A DNA stretch of 47,659 nucleotides from Lentimicrobiaceae bacterium. Its GTDB lineage: Bacteria; Bacteroidota; Bacteroidia; Bacteroidales; UBA4417. The translations under genes and the position numbers were made by a program. The DNA is taken from positions 1 to 47,659 of the forward strand of contig JAQVEX010000014.1 in assembly GCA_028697555.1 (NCBI GenBank), written 5' to 3'. The notes under the pieces were generated by a model, which ran no database searches, had not been told where the DNA came from, and saw only the letters and a program-made list of their open reading frames with translations. Position 1 is the stretch's first letter; every line of letters starts with the position of its first letter. Of the stretch, positions 36,079 to 45,197 are shown one piece after another.

Positions 36079-36693
36079 ATGAAAATTGCTTGTGTGCTTA
36101 ATGGCTTTTCAAATAATTTTTTCAACACAAAACAAAACGCAAATAAGCCGACTTTTTACTTAATTCCAGATACAACTTTATTGAAAAATAATAAGCCGTT
36201 TTTTTATCCGTACTTTACCGAAAACTTGGCTTGTTGCTGCGGAATTATGATTAAAATTAATAAAGTCAGTAAGCATATACCTATAGAATTTGCCAATTCG
36301 TACATAGAATCTTACTGCCTTGCTGTTCAGTTTATTGCAACAGATTTGCTTGCCCACAGCATTAATAATAATCTTCCTTATACAAACGCTTTATGTTTCG
36401 ACAATGCCTTGGCTCTGACCAATTTTGTCGCCGTTGAAAACATTGATACGTTAAACAATGTTACGTTCAGCATGAAAAACAACAGCGAGAATGTTGTAAG
36501 TAATTCCATTAAGAATTTGAATTTTGATTTTGCTCAAATAATTTCGTCGCTATCGAAGATAATGACTGTAAAAACCGGTGATTTAATTTTTGTTGGAGAT
36601 TATGACTCTACCGCTGAAAACATTAAAATTGGAGATAAAATCACCGCATCTACAAGTGATGATGTTTTGAGCTTGGAAACTAGAATAAGGTAG
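36079..36693 (+). CDS. Fumarylacetoacetate hydrolase (FAH) superfamily protein
   Basis: A 204-residue protein with the outline of short FAH-fold proteins. There is an NKPTFYLIPDTTLL segment corresponding to the substrate-entry strand. TENLACCCGIMIKINK is at the place of the metal-binding E-x-E, and the C-terminal MTVKTGDLIFVGDYD...IKIGDKITAST mirrors the family's 'pGDvI.tG' and 'GD.v' strands. One metal-ligand acid appears to be missing, so the activity (hydrolase, isomerase or decarboxylase) is uncertain. It is followed directly by heptamer array E. Confidence 0.7.
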   Translation: MKIACVLNGFSNNFFNTKQNANKPTFYLIPDTTLLKNNKPFFYPYFTENLACCCGIMIKINKVSKHIPIEFANSYIESYCLAVQFIATDLLAHSINNNLPYTNALCFDNALALTNFVAVENIDTLNNVTFSMKNNSENVVSNSIKNLNFDFAQIISSLSKIMTVKTGDLIFVGDYDSTAENIKIGDKITASTSDDVLSLETRIR

Positions 36694-36701
36694 GTTTAGG
36701 G

Positions 36702-36841
36702 AGAGTTACGAGTTGCGGGGTGCGAGTTGCGGGGTGCGGGTAAGTTTTGAGTCAGGAGTTCCGAGTCGTGAGTTCAGAGTTTCGAGTCAGGAGTTATGAG
36801 TTAAAAAACTCAATACTCATAACTCAATACTCAAAACTAAA
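36702..36841. repeat. Heptamer array E (20 units of 7 bases)
   Basis: Phase is unbroken from AGAGTTA to AACTAAA. Left words carry GAGT/GAGTT or GGGGTG (CGAGTTG twice, CGGGGTG twice, GTCAGGA twice, GTTATGA). Right words are their complements (AACTCAA twice, TACTCAT, TACTCAA). The switch is at about 36804, so the array can fold into one long imperfect hairpin. It lies between the convergent FAH-like and glucosaminidase genes and may serve as their terminator. Confidence 0.9.
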
Positions 36842-36845
36842 AAAA

Positions 36846-37940
36846 CTATCGTCTCAAATAAATTTTTGTTCCTGGATTGGGTTCTAAACCCGGGCGTATT
36901 TTGTTGTATTTGTACAACTTCTTAAGTTTCACACACCTTTCCTGCGAAATTGAGTACATGGTCTCTCCTTCCTTAACTTCGTACATAAAGGTGATGCTTC
37001 GGTTGTTTTTTCTTTCCAAATACAAGATTTGTCCTTCGGTGATTTTATCGCTTATCGCCATATCGTTTTGCTTATACACTTGCGAAGCCCATATGTTAAA
37101 CTCTTTTGCTATACTTTCCCAAGTATCACCTTTTTCGGCAAAAATAAAGGGAACACCGTAGTTTCTGTAAACGTTTCTGCCTGTTTTAGAAATATATGCC
37201 ACTTGAAAATCTTCAGGGTTTGGCTGAACGTAATTTTCGTAAAATAATATTTTGCCCACATAGTCGGTGAATAACTCTTTATCGTATGTAGGTTCTTCTA
37301 CAGGATGTTTATGTTCGGATTTATCCTTATCGGTTTCGTGTGAAATATCGGGAGTAACCACAGCACTTTGCCTTGTTTCGTCTTTTTGCAATCCTACCAA
37401 TTTTTCAAAACTGTACACATTGACTGTATCGTCGAATATCATTAGGTTGTTTTCTTCAATTATACGAATTAAAATATTGGCATAATTCGGATTGGTAGCG
37501 TAACCACTAAGTTTTAATCCGTTAGCCCAGCCTTTGTAATCGGTGAGTGGAAGAGCAAACAAATTGCTGTATCTCGAACGCGTTGTAAGAAACAAAGAAT
37601 GGTCTCTGAAAGATTCGGTTGCGCTTTTGTATTTCCTGAAACATTCGCCTTTTTTATCATCATCGTAGGTGTATGTTTCGCCCAACCAACTTTCGTGACA
37701 TTTTATTCCAAAATGGTTATTGGCTTCGGTTGCAAGCAGACTTCTACCACTATTGCTTTCTAAAATTCCCTGAGCTAAAGTAATACTTGCAGGAATATTG
37801 TACAACAACATTTCGTTAACTGCAATATCTATATATGTTTCGACGTAGTTTTTGTATTCGGGACGAGAAAATTGTTGCGAATGCAAAAAATTGAATTTCA
37901 CAAACAATACAAATGCAATAAGCAGCAGAGTTTTCTTCAT
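36846..37940 (-). CDS. Glucosaminidase-domain and LysM protein (peptidoglycan hydrolase)
   Basis: A 364-residue exported wall hydrolase. A signal peptide (1-21) is followed by a FlgJ/Auto-like N-acetylglucosaminidase domain (about 25-165) with SITLAQGILESNSGRSLLA, containing the catalytic Glu, then NHFGIKCH, YKSATESFRDHS and LKLSGYATNPNYA. A charged linker leads to two C-terminal LysM repeats (about 265-315 and 318-364, the second starting YEVKEGETMYSISQ) for binding peptidoglycan. It lies 12 bases after mutB on the same strand, so it may be read from the mutase operon. Confidence 0.92.
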   Translation of the reverse strand: MKKTLLLIAFVLFVKFNFLHSQQFSRPEYKNYVETYIDIAVNEMLLYNIPASITLAQGILESNSGRSLLATEANNHFGIKCHESWLGETYTYDDDKKGECFRKYKSATESFRDHSLFLTTRSRYSNLFALPLTDYKGWANGLKLSGYATNPNYANILIRIIEENNLMIFDDTVNVYSFEKLVGLQKDETRQSAVVTPDISHETDKDKSEHKHPVEEPTYDKELFTDYVGKILFYENYVQPNPEDFQVAYISKTGRNVYRNYGVPFIFAEKGDTWESIAKEFNIWASQVYKQNDMAISDKITEGQILYLERKNNRSITFMYEVKEGETMYSISQERCVKLKKLYKYNKIRPGLEPNPGTKIYLRR

Positions 37941-37952
37941 ATGTCAGTGTTG

Positions 37953-40088
37953 TTATCGTTTTTTAGCCTCAATCATAATATTAAGCATTTGTATAGCTGC
38001 TTCGGCTATTTTAGTTCCAGGTCCGAAAATAGCGACAGCACCAGCTTTGTACAAAAAGTCATAATCTTGATGTGGAATAACGCCTCCGACAATAACCATA
38101 ATGTCTTTTCTTCCTAATTTTTCCAACTCTTCAATAACTTGCGGTACAAGTGTTTTATGTCCGGCAGCAAGTGAAGAAACACCAAGAACGTGAACGTCGT
38201 TTTCGACCGCTTGTTGAGCTGCTTCAGCCGGAGTTTGGAATAATGGTCCGATATCTACGTCAAAACCTATATCGGCATAGCCTGTAGCAACAACCTTGGC
38301 GCCTCTGTCGTGTCCGTCCTGACCCATTTTTGCGACCATAATTCTAGGTCTTCTACCTTCAAGCTCGGCAAACTCGTCGGCGAGCTTGCAGGCTTCTTCA
38401 AATTTGTTATCATCAACACTTTCAGATGAATACACACCCGAAATAGAACGAATAACTGCTTTATATCTTCCAAATTCTTCTTCCATAGCATAAGAAATTT
38501 CTCCTAAAGTTGCCCTTTTACGCGCAGCTTCAATACTAAGCTCTAATAAGTTACCATTGCCTGTTCTGGCACATTCGGTCAAGTTTTTAAGAGCAATATC
38601 AACCTCTTCTTGGTTTCTTTCGGCTTTAAGTTGCTCTAAACGTTTGATTTGAGCTGCTCTAACGGCAGTGTTGTCAACTTCTAAAATATCTAATGGTGTT
38701 TCCTTTTCGAGTACGTACTTGTTAACGCCTACTATTGTCTCCTTGTTCGAGTCGATTTTAGCCTGACGACGAGCTGCAGCTTCTTCTATACGCATTTTGG
38801 GTATTCCTGTTTCAATAGCTTTAGCCATACCGCCAAGTTCTTCAATTTCTTGTATGTGTTTCCACGCTTTATTGGCAATTTCGTTGGTAAGAGCCTCAAC
38901 GTAATAAGAGCCACCCCAAGGATCGACTGAGCGACAAACATTGGTTTCTTCTTGAATAAAAATTTGAGTATTACGTGCAATACGTGCCGAAAAGTCGGTT
39001 GGTAAAGCAATAGCCTCATCTAATGCGTTTGTGTGCAACGATTGTGTATGTCCCAATGCAGCACCAAGAGCTTCTACACAAGTACGAGCAACATTGTTGT
39101 ATGGGTCTTGTTCGGTTAAGCTCCAACCCGATGTTTGAGAGTGGGTTCTCAAAGCCATTGATTTGCTCAACTGCGGATCGAATTGTTTAACAATTTTAGC
39201 CCAAAGCATTCTGCCGGCGCGCATTTTAGCTATTTCCATAAAATGGTTCATACCTATACCCCAGAAAAACGACAAACGCGGAGCAAATGCATCAATAGGA
39301 ATACCAGCTTTCAGACCTGCACGAATATACTCCATACCGTCAGCCAAAGTATAAGCAAGCTCAATATCAGCAGTAGCTCCTGCCTCTTGCATGTGATAGC
39401 CGCTAATACTAATAGAATTGAATTTCTTCATGTGTTTGGATGTAAATTCAAAAATATCGGCTATAATTTTCATACTTGGCATTGGTGGGTAAATGTAAGT
39501 ATTACGCACCATAAATTCCTTTAAAATGTCGTTTTGTATGGTTCCGGTTAGTTTATCCATGCTAACGCCTTGTTCTTCGGCAGCAACGATATAAAACGCC
39601 AATATTGGCAGAACTGCACCGTTCATTGTCATCGAAACAGACATTTGGTCTAATGGAATTTGGTCGAAAAGTATTTTCATGTCCAAAATCGAATCGATAG
39701 CCACGCCTGCTTTACCTACGTCACCCACAACTCTTTCGTGGTCGGAATCGTAACCTCTGTGAGTAGCCAAGTCGAATGCAACCGATAAACCTTTTTGTCC
39801 AGCTGCTAAGTTACGTCTGTAAAAAGCGTTGGACTCTTCGGCTGTTGAAAATCCGGCATATTGTCTGATTGTCCATGGTCTCATTACGTACATAGTACTG
39901 TACGGTCCTCTTAAAAATGGCGGAATACCGGCAGCATAGTCTAAATGCTTGAAATCTTTAATATCATCAATATTGTAAAAAGATTTAACCGGAATTTGCT
40001 CATTGGTTACAAATTTGGTTTCTGCTTTATTGTTGCCCGAAGGGCTATATTTTTTATTTATATCTATTTTCTTGAAATCAGGTCTCAT
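37953..40088 (-). CDS. mutB: Methylmalonyl-CoA mutase large (catalytic) subunit
   Basis: An adenosylcobalamin enzyme that interconverts succinyl-CoA and (R)-methylmalonyl-CoA, the key rearrangement for propionate formation or use. It has 711 residues: a TIM barrel beginning near [34 protein letters not shown], and a C-terminal B12 domain (from about 580) with the lower-ligand histidine in DGHDRG, then SSLAAGH and VGGVIP. All expected motifs are intact. It lies 11 bases downstream of mutA. Together they form the heterodimer; epimerase and decarboxylase genes are not in the window. Confidence 0.97.
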   Translation of the reverse strand: MRPDFKKIDINKKYSPSGNNKAETKFVTNEQIPVKSFYNIDDIKDFKHLDYAAGIPPFLRGPYSTMYVMRPWTIRQYAGFSTAEESNAFYRRNLAAGQKGLSVAFDLATHRGYDSDHERVVGDVGKAGVAIDSILDMKILFDQIPLDQMSVSMTMNGAVLPILAFYIVAAEEQGVSMDKLTGTIQNDILKEFMVRNTYIYPPMPSMKIIADIFEFTSKHMKKFNSISISGYHMQEAGATADIELAYTLADGMEYIRAGLKAGIPIDAFAPRLSFFWGIGMNHFMEIAKMRAGRMLWAKIVKQFDPQLSKSMALRTHSQTSGWSLTEQDPYNNVARTCVEALGAALGHTQSLHTNALDEAIALPTDFSARIARNTQIFIQEETNVCRSVDPWGGSYYVEALTNEIANKAWKHIQEIEELGGMAKAIETGIPKMRIEEAAARRQAKIDSNKETIVGVNKYVLEKETPLDILEVDNTAVRAAQIKRLEQLKAERNQEEVDIALKNLTECARTGNGNLLELSIEAARKRATLGEISYAMEEEFGRYKAVIRSISGVYSSESVDDNKFEEACKLADEFAELEGRRPRIMVAKMGQDGHDRGAKVVATGYADIGFDVDIGPLFQTPAEAAQQAVENDVHVLGVSSLAAGHKTLVPQVIEELEKLGRKDIMVIVGGVIPHQDYDFLYKAGAVAIFGPGTKIAEAAIQMLNIMIEAKKR

Positions 40089-40099
40089 AATTTCATTTT

Positions 40100-42064
40100 T
40101 TAAAAGTCCAACTTGTTTTGAATTTCCTCCAGGGTTTTATAAACGTTAGCTCTAACGTGAATAAACTCGTCGATGCCTGCGTTTTTAAGCATTTCAATAT
40201 GCTCTTTCGGGTAACCTGCAAGAATAAATAAAGCATCGGGATATTTAGCTTTAATTCCGTCGATAATTGGTTTTGTAACTTGCGGATATTCATCGTCGGA
40301 ACTGCAAACAACGTAAACGTCGGCTTTTGTTTTCAATGCTTCGTCTATGGCTTCGTCAACATTATCAAATCCGTTGTTATCGAATATTTGGAAACCTGCA
40401 CAGCCTAAGAAGTTGGTGCTGAACATTGCACGAGCTTTACGCATGGTCAAGTTGCCGACATTAACAAGATACGCCGATGGTCGAACTCCTCTTAGTTGTG
40501 TAACCATTTCTGCTCTGAAACGAAGTTCATCAAATTGCTCGGAACCGGCAACAAATGTTATGTTTTGACTTAATAATTCATCATCTTCGAAATCGAAATC
40601 GTCTTCGTCTAAATCTTCTTCAAGCTCATCGTCAACAATATCGTCATCTTCGGCGTAGTATTCCTCTTCGTTGAGAGAATCCAAATCTTCCGATTCGAGA
40701 ATTTTGTCAAGCATAGTTTCGTCCAAATTCGGGTATTGGTTTGTACCAACCAATATGGTTTTTCTGGTCGCAACGTCTTCTTTTCGTTTTTGTCCACCTT
40801 CTTCCAACCATTTTTGAACAATGCCTTTATCAATAGACTCAATCATTCCGCCATTATCTTCAATATGAAGAAAGATTTCCCAGGCTTTATTAATTATTTT
40901 ATTTGTAAGCACTTCAATGTAATAAGCTCCTGCCGATGGGTCGGCAACTTTATCCAAATGAGCTTCTTCTTTTAAAATTATTTGCTGATTGCGTGCAATG
41001 CGATACGAAAATTCGTCGGGTGGACTTATAAGTTCGTCGTACGGATTTACCGATAATGACTGACAACCGCCAATAACTGCTGACATTGCCGCAGTCGTGG
41101 TACGTAGCATATTAACATGAGCATCGTATAAGGTTAAATTCCATTTGGAAGTAACAGCATGGGCAAACAATTTGCACGAATTTTCATTTTGCGGATTGTA
41201 AGCATTAATGATATTAGCCCACAAATGACGAGCTGCTCTGAACTTAGCTATCTGCGGGAAATAATCAGGTCCTGCAGAAAAAGAAATCATAATTCGGGGA
41301 GCAATATCATCAATTTTAAAACCTCGTTTTATAAGCACTTGAATTACGCTAACTGCCGAAGAAAAACTCAGGGCTAACTCTTGTGAAATATTAGCTCCTG
41401 CTGAGTTGTATCCTAAAGCATTGATAGAAACAGGTTTGAAATCAGCTCCGAAATCTTTGGTAAGTTCAAACAACTTAGTAATCTCATCTTCAAACATTGG
41501 CTCCGATTCGGCTACATTTCCTACAAATAAAACATCAAAAACAGGGTCGTATTCCAATCCGCCTTTTACATCGGATAGTTTGATGTTATTTTTGGCAAGA
41601 TAGCTTTTGTAAATACCGATAAACTCGTTGACATCAACTACATCGTTGAAGTAAATGTATTTTTGGGTAACATCAATGTTTTTTAGTAGTTTTTCCAAAT
41701 CATCGGAATTTGAAACCGACATTACCGACAATGAGACCGCATCGGCACCTTTGCTCAGATGGTCAACAGCTGTAGCATTGGCTTCTTCAATAATTTCGGT
41801 TTCTATTTCCTGTCTGATAATCCATTTGTTTCCTGATTTGGAAACGGAACGCGTATATGGGAAATCTCCGGGATTTAACTTGACAGAAGACAAGTTTTCT
41901 ATATCTTCTTTTCTGTAATACGGGTTCAAATCAAACCCTTCATCTGTTTTCCATACAAGGCGCTTATTGTAGTCGGCACCTTTTAAATCGACATTAATTA
42001 TTTCCTCCCATTCTTCGGTTGAAGTTGGTGGAAATTCTGCAAATAAATTATTGTTTTTATCCAT
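40100..42064 (-). CDS. mutA: Methylmalonyl-CoA mutase small subunit
   Basis: The 654-residue non-catalytic partner of MutB. The barrel domain (about 10-440) has [33 protein letters not shown] at its start and a WNLTLYD...[17 protein letters not shown] core. The C-terminal domain (about 505-654) keeps the B12-domain fold but lacks the DxHxxG histidine (NVGNLT occupies the place), as usual for this subunit. Odd: a linker at residues 459-496 contains 25 Asp/Glu in 38 positions. It is the first gene of the mutA-mutB-glucosaminidase run, with a promoter 40 bases upstream. Confidence 0.95.
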   Translation of the reverse strand: MDKNNNLFAEFPPTSTEEWEEIINVDLKGADYNKRLVWKTDEGFDLNPYYRKEDIENLSSVKLNPGDFPYTRSVSKSGNKWIIRQEIETEIIEEANATAVDHLSKGADAVSLSVMSVSNSDDLEKLLKNIDVTQKYIYFNDVVDVNEFIGIYKSYLAKNNIKLSDVKGGLEYDPVFDVLFVGNVAESEPMFEDEITKLFELTKDFGADFKPVSINALGYNSAGANISQELALSFSSAVSVIQVLIKRGFKIDDIAPRIMISFSAGPDYFPQIAKFRAARHLWANIINAYNPQNENSCKLFAHAVTSKWNLTLYDAHVNMLRTTTAAMSAVIGGCQSLSVNPYDELISPPDEFSYRIARNQQIILKEEAHLDKVADPSAGAYYIEVLTNKIINKAWEIFLHIEDNGGMIESIDKGIVQKWLEEGGQKRKEDVATRKTILVGTNQYPNLDETMLDKILESEDLDSLNEEEYYAEDDDIVDDELEEDLDEDDFDFEDDELLSQNITFVAGSEQFDELRFRAEMVTQLRGVRPSAYLVNVGNLTMRKARAMFSTNFLGCAGFQIFDNNGFDNVDEAIDEALKTKADVYVVCSSDDEYPQVTKPIIDGIKAKYPDALFILAGYPKEHIEMLKNAGIDEFIHVRANVYKTLEEIQNKLDF

Positions 42065-42103
42065 ATTTATAACTTATTCTTTTTTAAAGTTTTTATAACT
42101 GTG

Positions 42104-42111
42104 CAAAAGTA
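42104..42111 (-). promoter_or_regulatory. -7 promoter element of the mutA-mutB operon
   Basis: Reads TACTTTTG on the minus strand, an exact match, 39 bases from the mutA start. Confidence 0.6.
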
Positions 42112-42139
42112 AACAATTACTCTTAACAAACGAGTAGTT

Positions 42140-43846
42140 TTATTTTTCTATTTGTTGTTTGTTTGCTTCATCTTCTAATATTTGTTCGGCTCTCGCCAAA
42201 GCTTCGGGGAATGATGGTTTAACATTTTGCTTGCCAACCATAAACAACAATCTGGATTTATTGAGTTCTTCTAAGATTTTACTATCGGTAACGCCCGACA
42301 ATATTACTCTACCTTCGTTTCTTTGAATATATTTGGTAACTTCTTTAAGCACTCTTGTTCCGCTTCCGTCAATTAGGTGGACATTACGCATACGTATTAT
42401 AAGCACTTTGGGAGTTCGTTCTATTTGCCTGATTGCATCTCTAAACTTGTACGCAGCACCGAAAAACAATGGTCCGTTGATTTCATAGACCAAAACACCT
42501 TTCGGCACCTCAAATTTAGTAAGAGCAAGTGGATCGTCGACTTCATCTTCAATATCGACAAAATCAAGATTTTGAACATCGGTGTTTTTAATTGAATCAC
42601 GTAGGAATAAGAAGATCGCCAAAATCATACCAACCTCAATAGCCATAACCAAATCGACTACAACGGTTAGTACAAAGGTTATAACCAAAATGAGCATGTC
42701 GGAGCGTTGCCCTCTGGCAATGGAAACAAAGTTTCGCCACTCACTCATATTGTAGGAAACAATAATAAGTATTCCGGCAAGGGTAGCCATTGGTATATAG
42801 CTAACAGTTTTTCCAAGAAACAATATTACCATCAGAACAAAAATAGCATGAGTAATACCTGCGATTGGTGTTCTACCGCCGTTTTTAACGTTAGCTGCTG
42901 TGCGAGCCATTGCTCCGGTTGCAGGAATACCGCCGAAAATTGCCGAACCGATATTGGCAAAACCCTGTCCGACCAATTCCATATTGGAATTATGATTTTT
43001 ACCAATCATACCGTCGGCAACAACAGCCGACAACAAGGATTCTATACCGCCTAATAAAGCAATAGCAAAAGCCGAATTGACCAAACTTTGAAAAGTTACC
43101 CAATCGATATTGGGAATTATAGGTTTTGGGAAAACTGCATTTAATTCGCCAAAACTTGAACCAATAGTTGCTACCGGAATTTTAAAAATGTAAACCAAAA
43201 GCGTTGAAATTATAATAACTATCAGTGGAGCCGGTATTTTTTTGGTGTATTTATTCCAAAAAACCTGAAACAAAATAGCAAATAACCCCAAGCCTAAAGC
43301 GTAAAAATTAACATTTTCTATATTGCTGAAAAACATTTGCCACTTGCTAACAAAGTCGGCAGGCACTTTTTCGATACCTAAACCTAAAAAGTCGTTTATT
43401 TGTGAAGAAAAAATTATAAGAGCAATTCCGGAAGTAAATCCTACAATTAAAGGATAAGGAATAAATTTGATTATACTTCCCAAACGCGCAAATCCCATGG
43501 CAACCAACATAATACCAGCCATAAAAGTAGCCACTATAAGTGCATCAACTCCATGCTGACTTACAATACCGTAAACAATAACGATGAATGCTCCGGTAGG
43601 TCCACCTATTTGCACACGGCTTCCGCCCAAAAACGAAATCAGAAATCCGGCAACAACTGCCGTCACCAAGCCTCTATCGGGCGAAACACCCGAAGCAATT
43701 GCAAAAGCAATAGCCAATGGCAAAGCTATTATTCCTACTATTATCCCTGCAAAGATGTCTTGTTTGATACGGTCTTTGCTGTACGGAAACAACCTGAAAA
43801 ATTTAGGTGTAAATTCCCTGCGAAATTCTTTCAATTTATTTTCCAT
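42140..43846 (-). CDS. SulP family inorganic anion transporter with STAS domain
   Basis: A 568-residue inner-membrane carrier of the SLC26/SulP family (sulfate, bicarbonate, or other anions). The transmembrane part starts DIFAGIIVGIIALPLAIAFAIASGVSPDRGL and contains GGPTGAFIVIVYGI. The GQGFANIGSAIFGGIPATGAMARTAAN segment is conserved. A cytoplasmic STAS domain covers about 440-550, with MRNVHLIDGSGTRVLKE. It starts at ATG 43846; a TTG two codons earlier is possible but less likely. The transported anion cannot be read from the sequence. Confidence 0.95.
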   Translation of the reverse strand: MENKLKEFRREFTPKFFRLFPYSKDRIKQDIFAGIIVGIIALPLAIAFAIASGVSPDRGLVTAVVAGFLISFLGGSRVQIGGPTGAFIVIVYGIVSQHGVDALIVATFMAGIMLVAMGFARLGSIIKFIPYPLIVGFTSGIALIIFSSQINDFLGLGIEKVPADFVSKWQMFFSNIENVNFYALGLGLFAILFQVFWNKYTKKIPAPLIVIIISTLLVYIFKIPVATIGSSFGELNAVFPKPIIPNIDWVTFQSLVNSAFAIALLGGIESLLSAVVADGMIGKNHNSNMELVGQGFANIGSAIFGGIPATGAMARTAANVKNGGRTPIAGITHAIFVLMVILFLGKTVSYIPMATLAGILIIVSYNMSEWRNFVSIARGQRSDMLILVITFVLTVVVDLVMAIEVGMILAIFLFLRDSIKNTDVQNLDFVDIEDEVDDPLALTKFEVPKGVLVYEINGPLFFGAAYKFRDAIRQIERTPKVLIIRMRNVHLIDGSGTRVLKEVTKYIQRNEGRVILSGVTDSKILEELNKSRLLFMVGKQNVKPSFPEALARAEQILEDEANKQQIEK

Positions 43847-43868
43847 TACCAATATTTATTAGAATTGG

Positions 43869-43876
43869 CAAATGTA
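43869..43876 (-). promoter_or_regulatory. -7 promoter element of the SulP gene
   Basis: Reads TACATTTG on the minus strand, an exact match, 22 bases from the start codon. Confidence 0.6.
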
Positions 43877-43955
43877 AGGAATTTGTAGAAATAAAAAATC
43901 TATTATTTCTTAAAAACGAACTGAACTGTTTGTTGATATCACTAAACAAAGTATT

Positions 43956-44081
43956 GAGTAATTAGTGTGGGCTATGGTAGCCGTTAGCCGTTAGCCGTTA
44001 GCCGTTAGCCGTTAGCCATTTGCAATAGTCAAACTCAGCCAAGAGCCAAGAGCCAACGGCTAACAGCCAACAGCCATCTAA
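43956..44081. repeat. Heptamer array F (18 units of 7 bases)
   Basis: In phase from GAGTAAT to CATCTAA, with four identical TTAGCCG units (43984-44011) flanked by GTAGCCG and TTAGCCA. After a short AT centre come CAAGAGC twice, CAACGGC, TAACAGC and CAACAGC, which are partial complements of the left words. It lies in the 346-base gap between the regulator gene and the SulP gene. The remainder of that gap (44082-44192) shows nothing I recognise. Confidence 0.9.
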
Positions 44082-44192
44082 TACTTTAATTGCACCTATA
44101 TATAACATTTTATCTTAAGTGTTGCATTTTGAGAAAATACAAATTCCATGCAGACAAATATTAAACATAAGGTTGCAAAAAAGTTTTTCATA

Positions 44193-44480
44193 CTATTCGA
44201 GTTTTAGATATTGTTTTAATGTTTCAACATATTCTTCAAAAGCCTCAACTCCTTTTGGTGTAATTTGGCACACAGTGCGGGTTCGTTTTCCTACAAAACC
44301 CCTTTCAACTTCAATATAACCCGCTTCACTCAATTTATCTATTTGCACACTTAAATTTCCAGATGTTGACTTAGTTTGCTCTTTCAAATAATTAAAATCG
44401 GCTTCTTCTACAGATAGCAATATTGACATAATTGCCAACCTGAGTTCAGAATGAAGTAAGGGGTCAAGCTGTTTAAACAT
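44193..44480 (-). CDS. Small winged-helix transcriptional regulator
   Basis: A 95-residue stand-alone winged helix-turn-helix protein of the MarR/ArsR-like HTH_34 type. It starts LDPLLHSELRLAIMSILLSVEEADFNYLKEQTKSTSGNLSVQIDKLSEAGYIEVERGF, with recognition helix around TSGNLSVQIDKL, then a basic wing GFVGKRTRTVCQITPKGVEAFEEY. Such proteins are usually dimeric repressors of an adjacent membrane protein gene. It overlaps the preceding membrane protein gene by 8 bases, so the two are translationally coupled; an inverted repeat at their promoter is a candidate operator. Confidence 0.88.
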   Translation of the reverse strand: MFKQLDPLLHSELRLAIMSILLSVEEADFNYLKEQTKSTSGNLSVQIDKLSEAGYIEVERGFVGKRTRTVCQITPKGVEAFEEYVETLKQYLKLE

Positions 44481-45054
44481 TTTTTTTACCTTTCCAATTT
44501 AAAATATGTCCGGGAATTATCATCATTACTAAAAAGATAAGCGCGAAAACAAGAATCGATTCATATCCTTTTATAATCAAACATAAAAAAGAGAGAAAAA
44601 TACAAGCAAACCCCGAAAAAATAAGAGGCTTAAATTTTATAATCAACCCTGTTATGGCAGTTCCGCTTCCCATCATTAATGCCACGATGAAAAGGATAGG
44701 TATGTACCAGAAAAATATTGCCGATGCAGATATGACAACTCCTCCTATTCCAAATACAATCCAAACATAGCCTATAATTCTATCAATATAAGTCTTCACA
44801 CCTTTTTCACTTTTGCGCATTGTTAGCATAAAAAGCGGAAAACCAATAATAGGAATTAGAAACCATAAATAGTTCCAATAATAGTTTCCGGTTGTTTTGA
44901 GAGCAAACCAAACTGCCAGCGAAACAAGTACAGTTGTATAACCCCATACAAGAAACGGCATTCCGTTTCCTTTTTCAATACGTTGTTGCGTATTTCTAAT
45001 CATTTGCGAAATGAGCTCTAAGCTCTCTTTTTCATTAAATTGTTTTTCTTCCAT
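44473..45054 (-). CDS. Polytopic membrane protein paired with the winged-helix regulator
   Basis: A 193-residue protein with a polar N-terminal 30 residues (EKQFNEKESLELISQMIRNTQQRIEKG) and five or six hydrophobic helices from MPFLVWGYTTVLVSLAVWFA to ILVFALIFLVMMIIPGHIL. I recognise no enzymatic motif. The arrangement, first gene of an operon whose second gene is a small DNA-binding protein, is common in Bacteroidota, but the function is unknown. A role as a stress-responsive or sensor membrane protein would be a guess. Confidence 0.8.
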   Translation of the reverse strand: MEEKQFNEKESLELISQMIRNTQQRIEKGNGMPFLVWGYTTVLVSLAVWFALKTTGNYYWNYLWFLIPIIGFPLFMLTMRKSEKGVKTYIDRIIGYVWIVFGIGGVVISASAIFFWYIPILFIVALMMGSGTAITGLIIKFKPLIFSGFACIFLSFLCLIIKGYESILVFALIFLVMMIIPGHILNWKGKKNV

Positions 45055-45069
45055 AGTTGTAATTTTTTA

Positions 45070-45121
45070 ATGGTTTATAAATTATTATTTTGCAAAGATA
45101 AATCAGTTTACATTATAAACC
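45070..45121 (-). promoter_or_regulatory. Promoter with candidate operator of the regulator operon
   Basis: The -7 element TATCTTTG (45099-45092 on the minus strand) is bracketed by 10-base inverted repeats TGGTTTATAA (45070-45079) and TTATAAACCA (45112-45121). The upstream side is itself palindromic (GTTTA-N5-TAAAC, 45105-45119). This fits binding of a dimeric winged-helix repressor, probably the operon's own second gene. Confidence 0.5.
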
Positions 45122-45135
45122 AATTTATTTTCAAA

Positions 45136-45160
45136 ATATTTTTAATCTTTTTTTAAAAAT
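45136..45160 (-). terminator. Possible terminator of the TonB receptor gene
   Basis: Nine-base AT-only arms TATTTTTAA and TTAAAAATA with a 7-base loop, 38 bases past the receptor stop. The stem is weak because it has no G or C. Confidence 0.3.
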
Positions 45161-45197
45161 ACTAGATTTAATCGGTGATACAGCTATGAAAAAATTT

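Noticed and set aside
42117..42139. Short ATTACTC/GAGTAGT hairpin downstream of the SulP gene
   Set aside because: It has a weak stem with a wobble pair and no clear T run, so it is not listed as a terminator.
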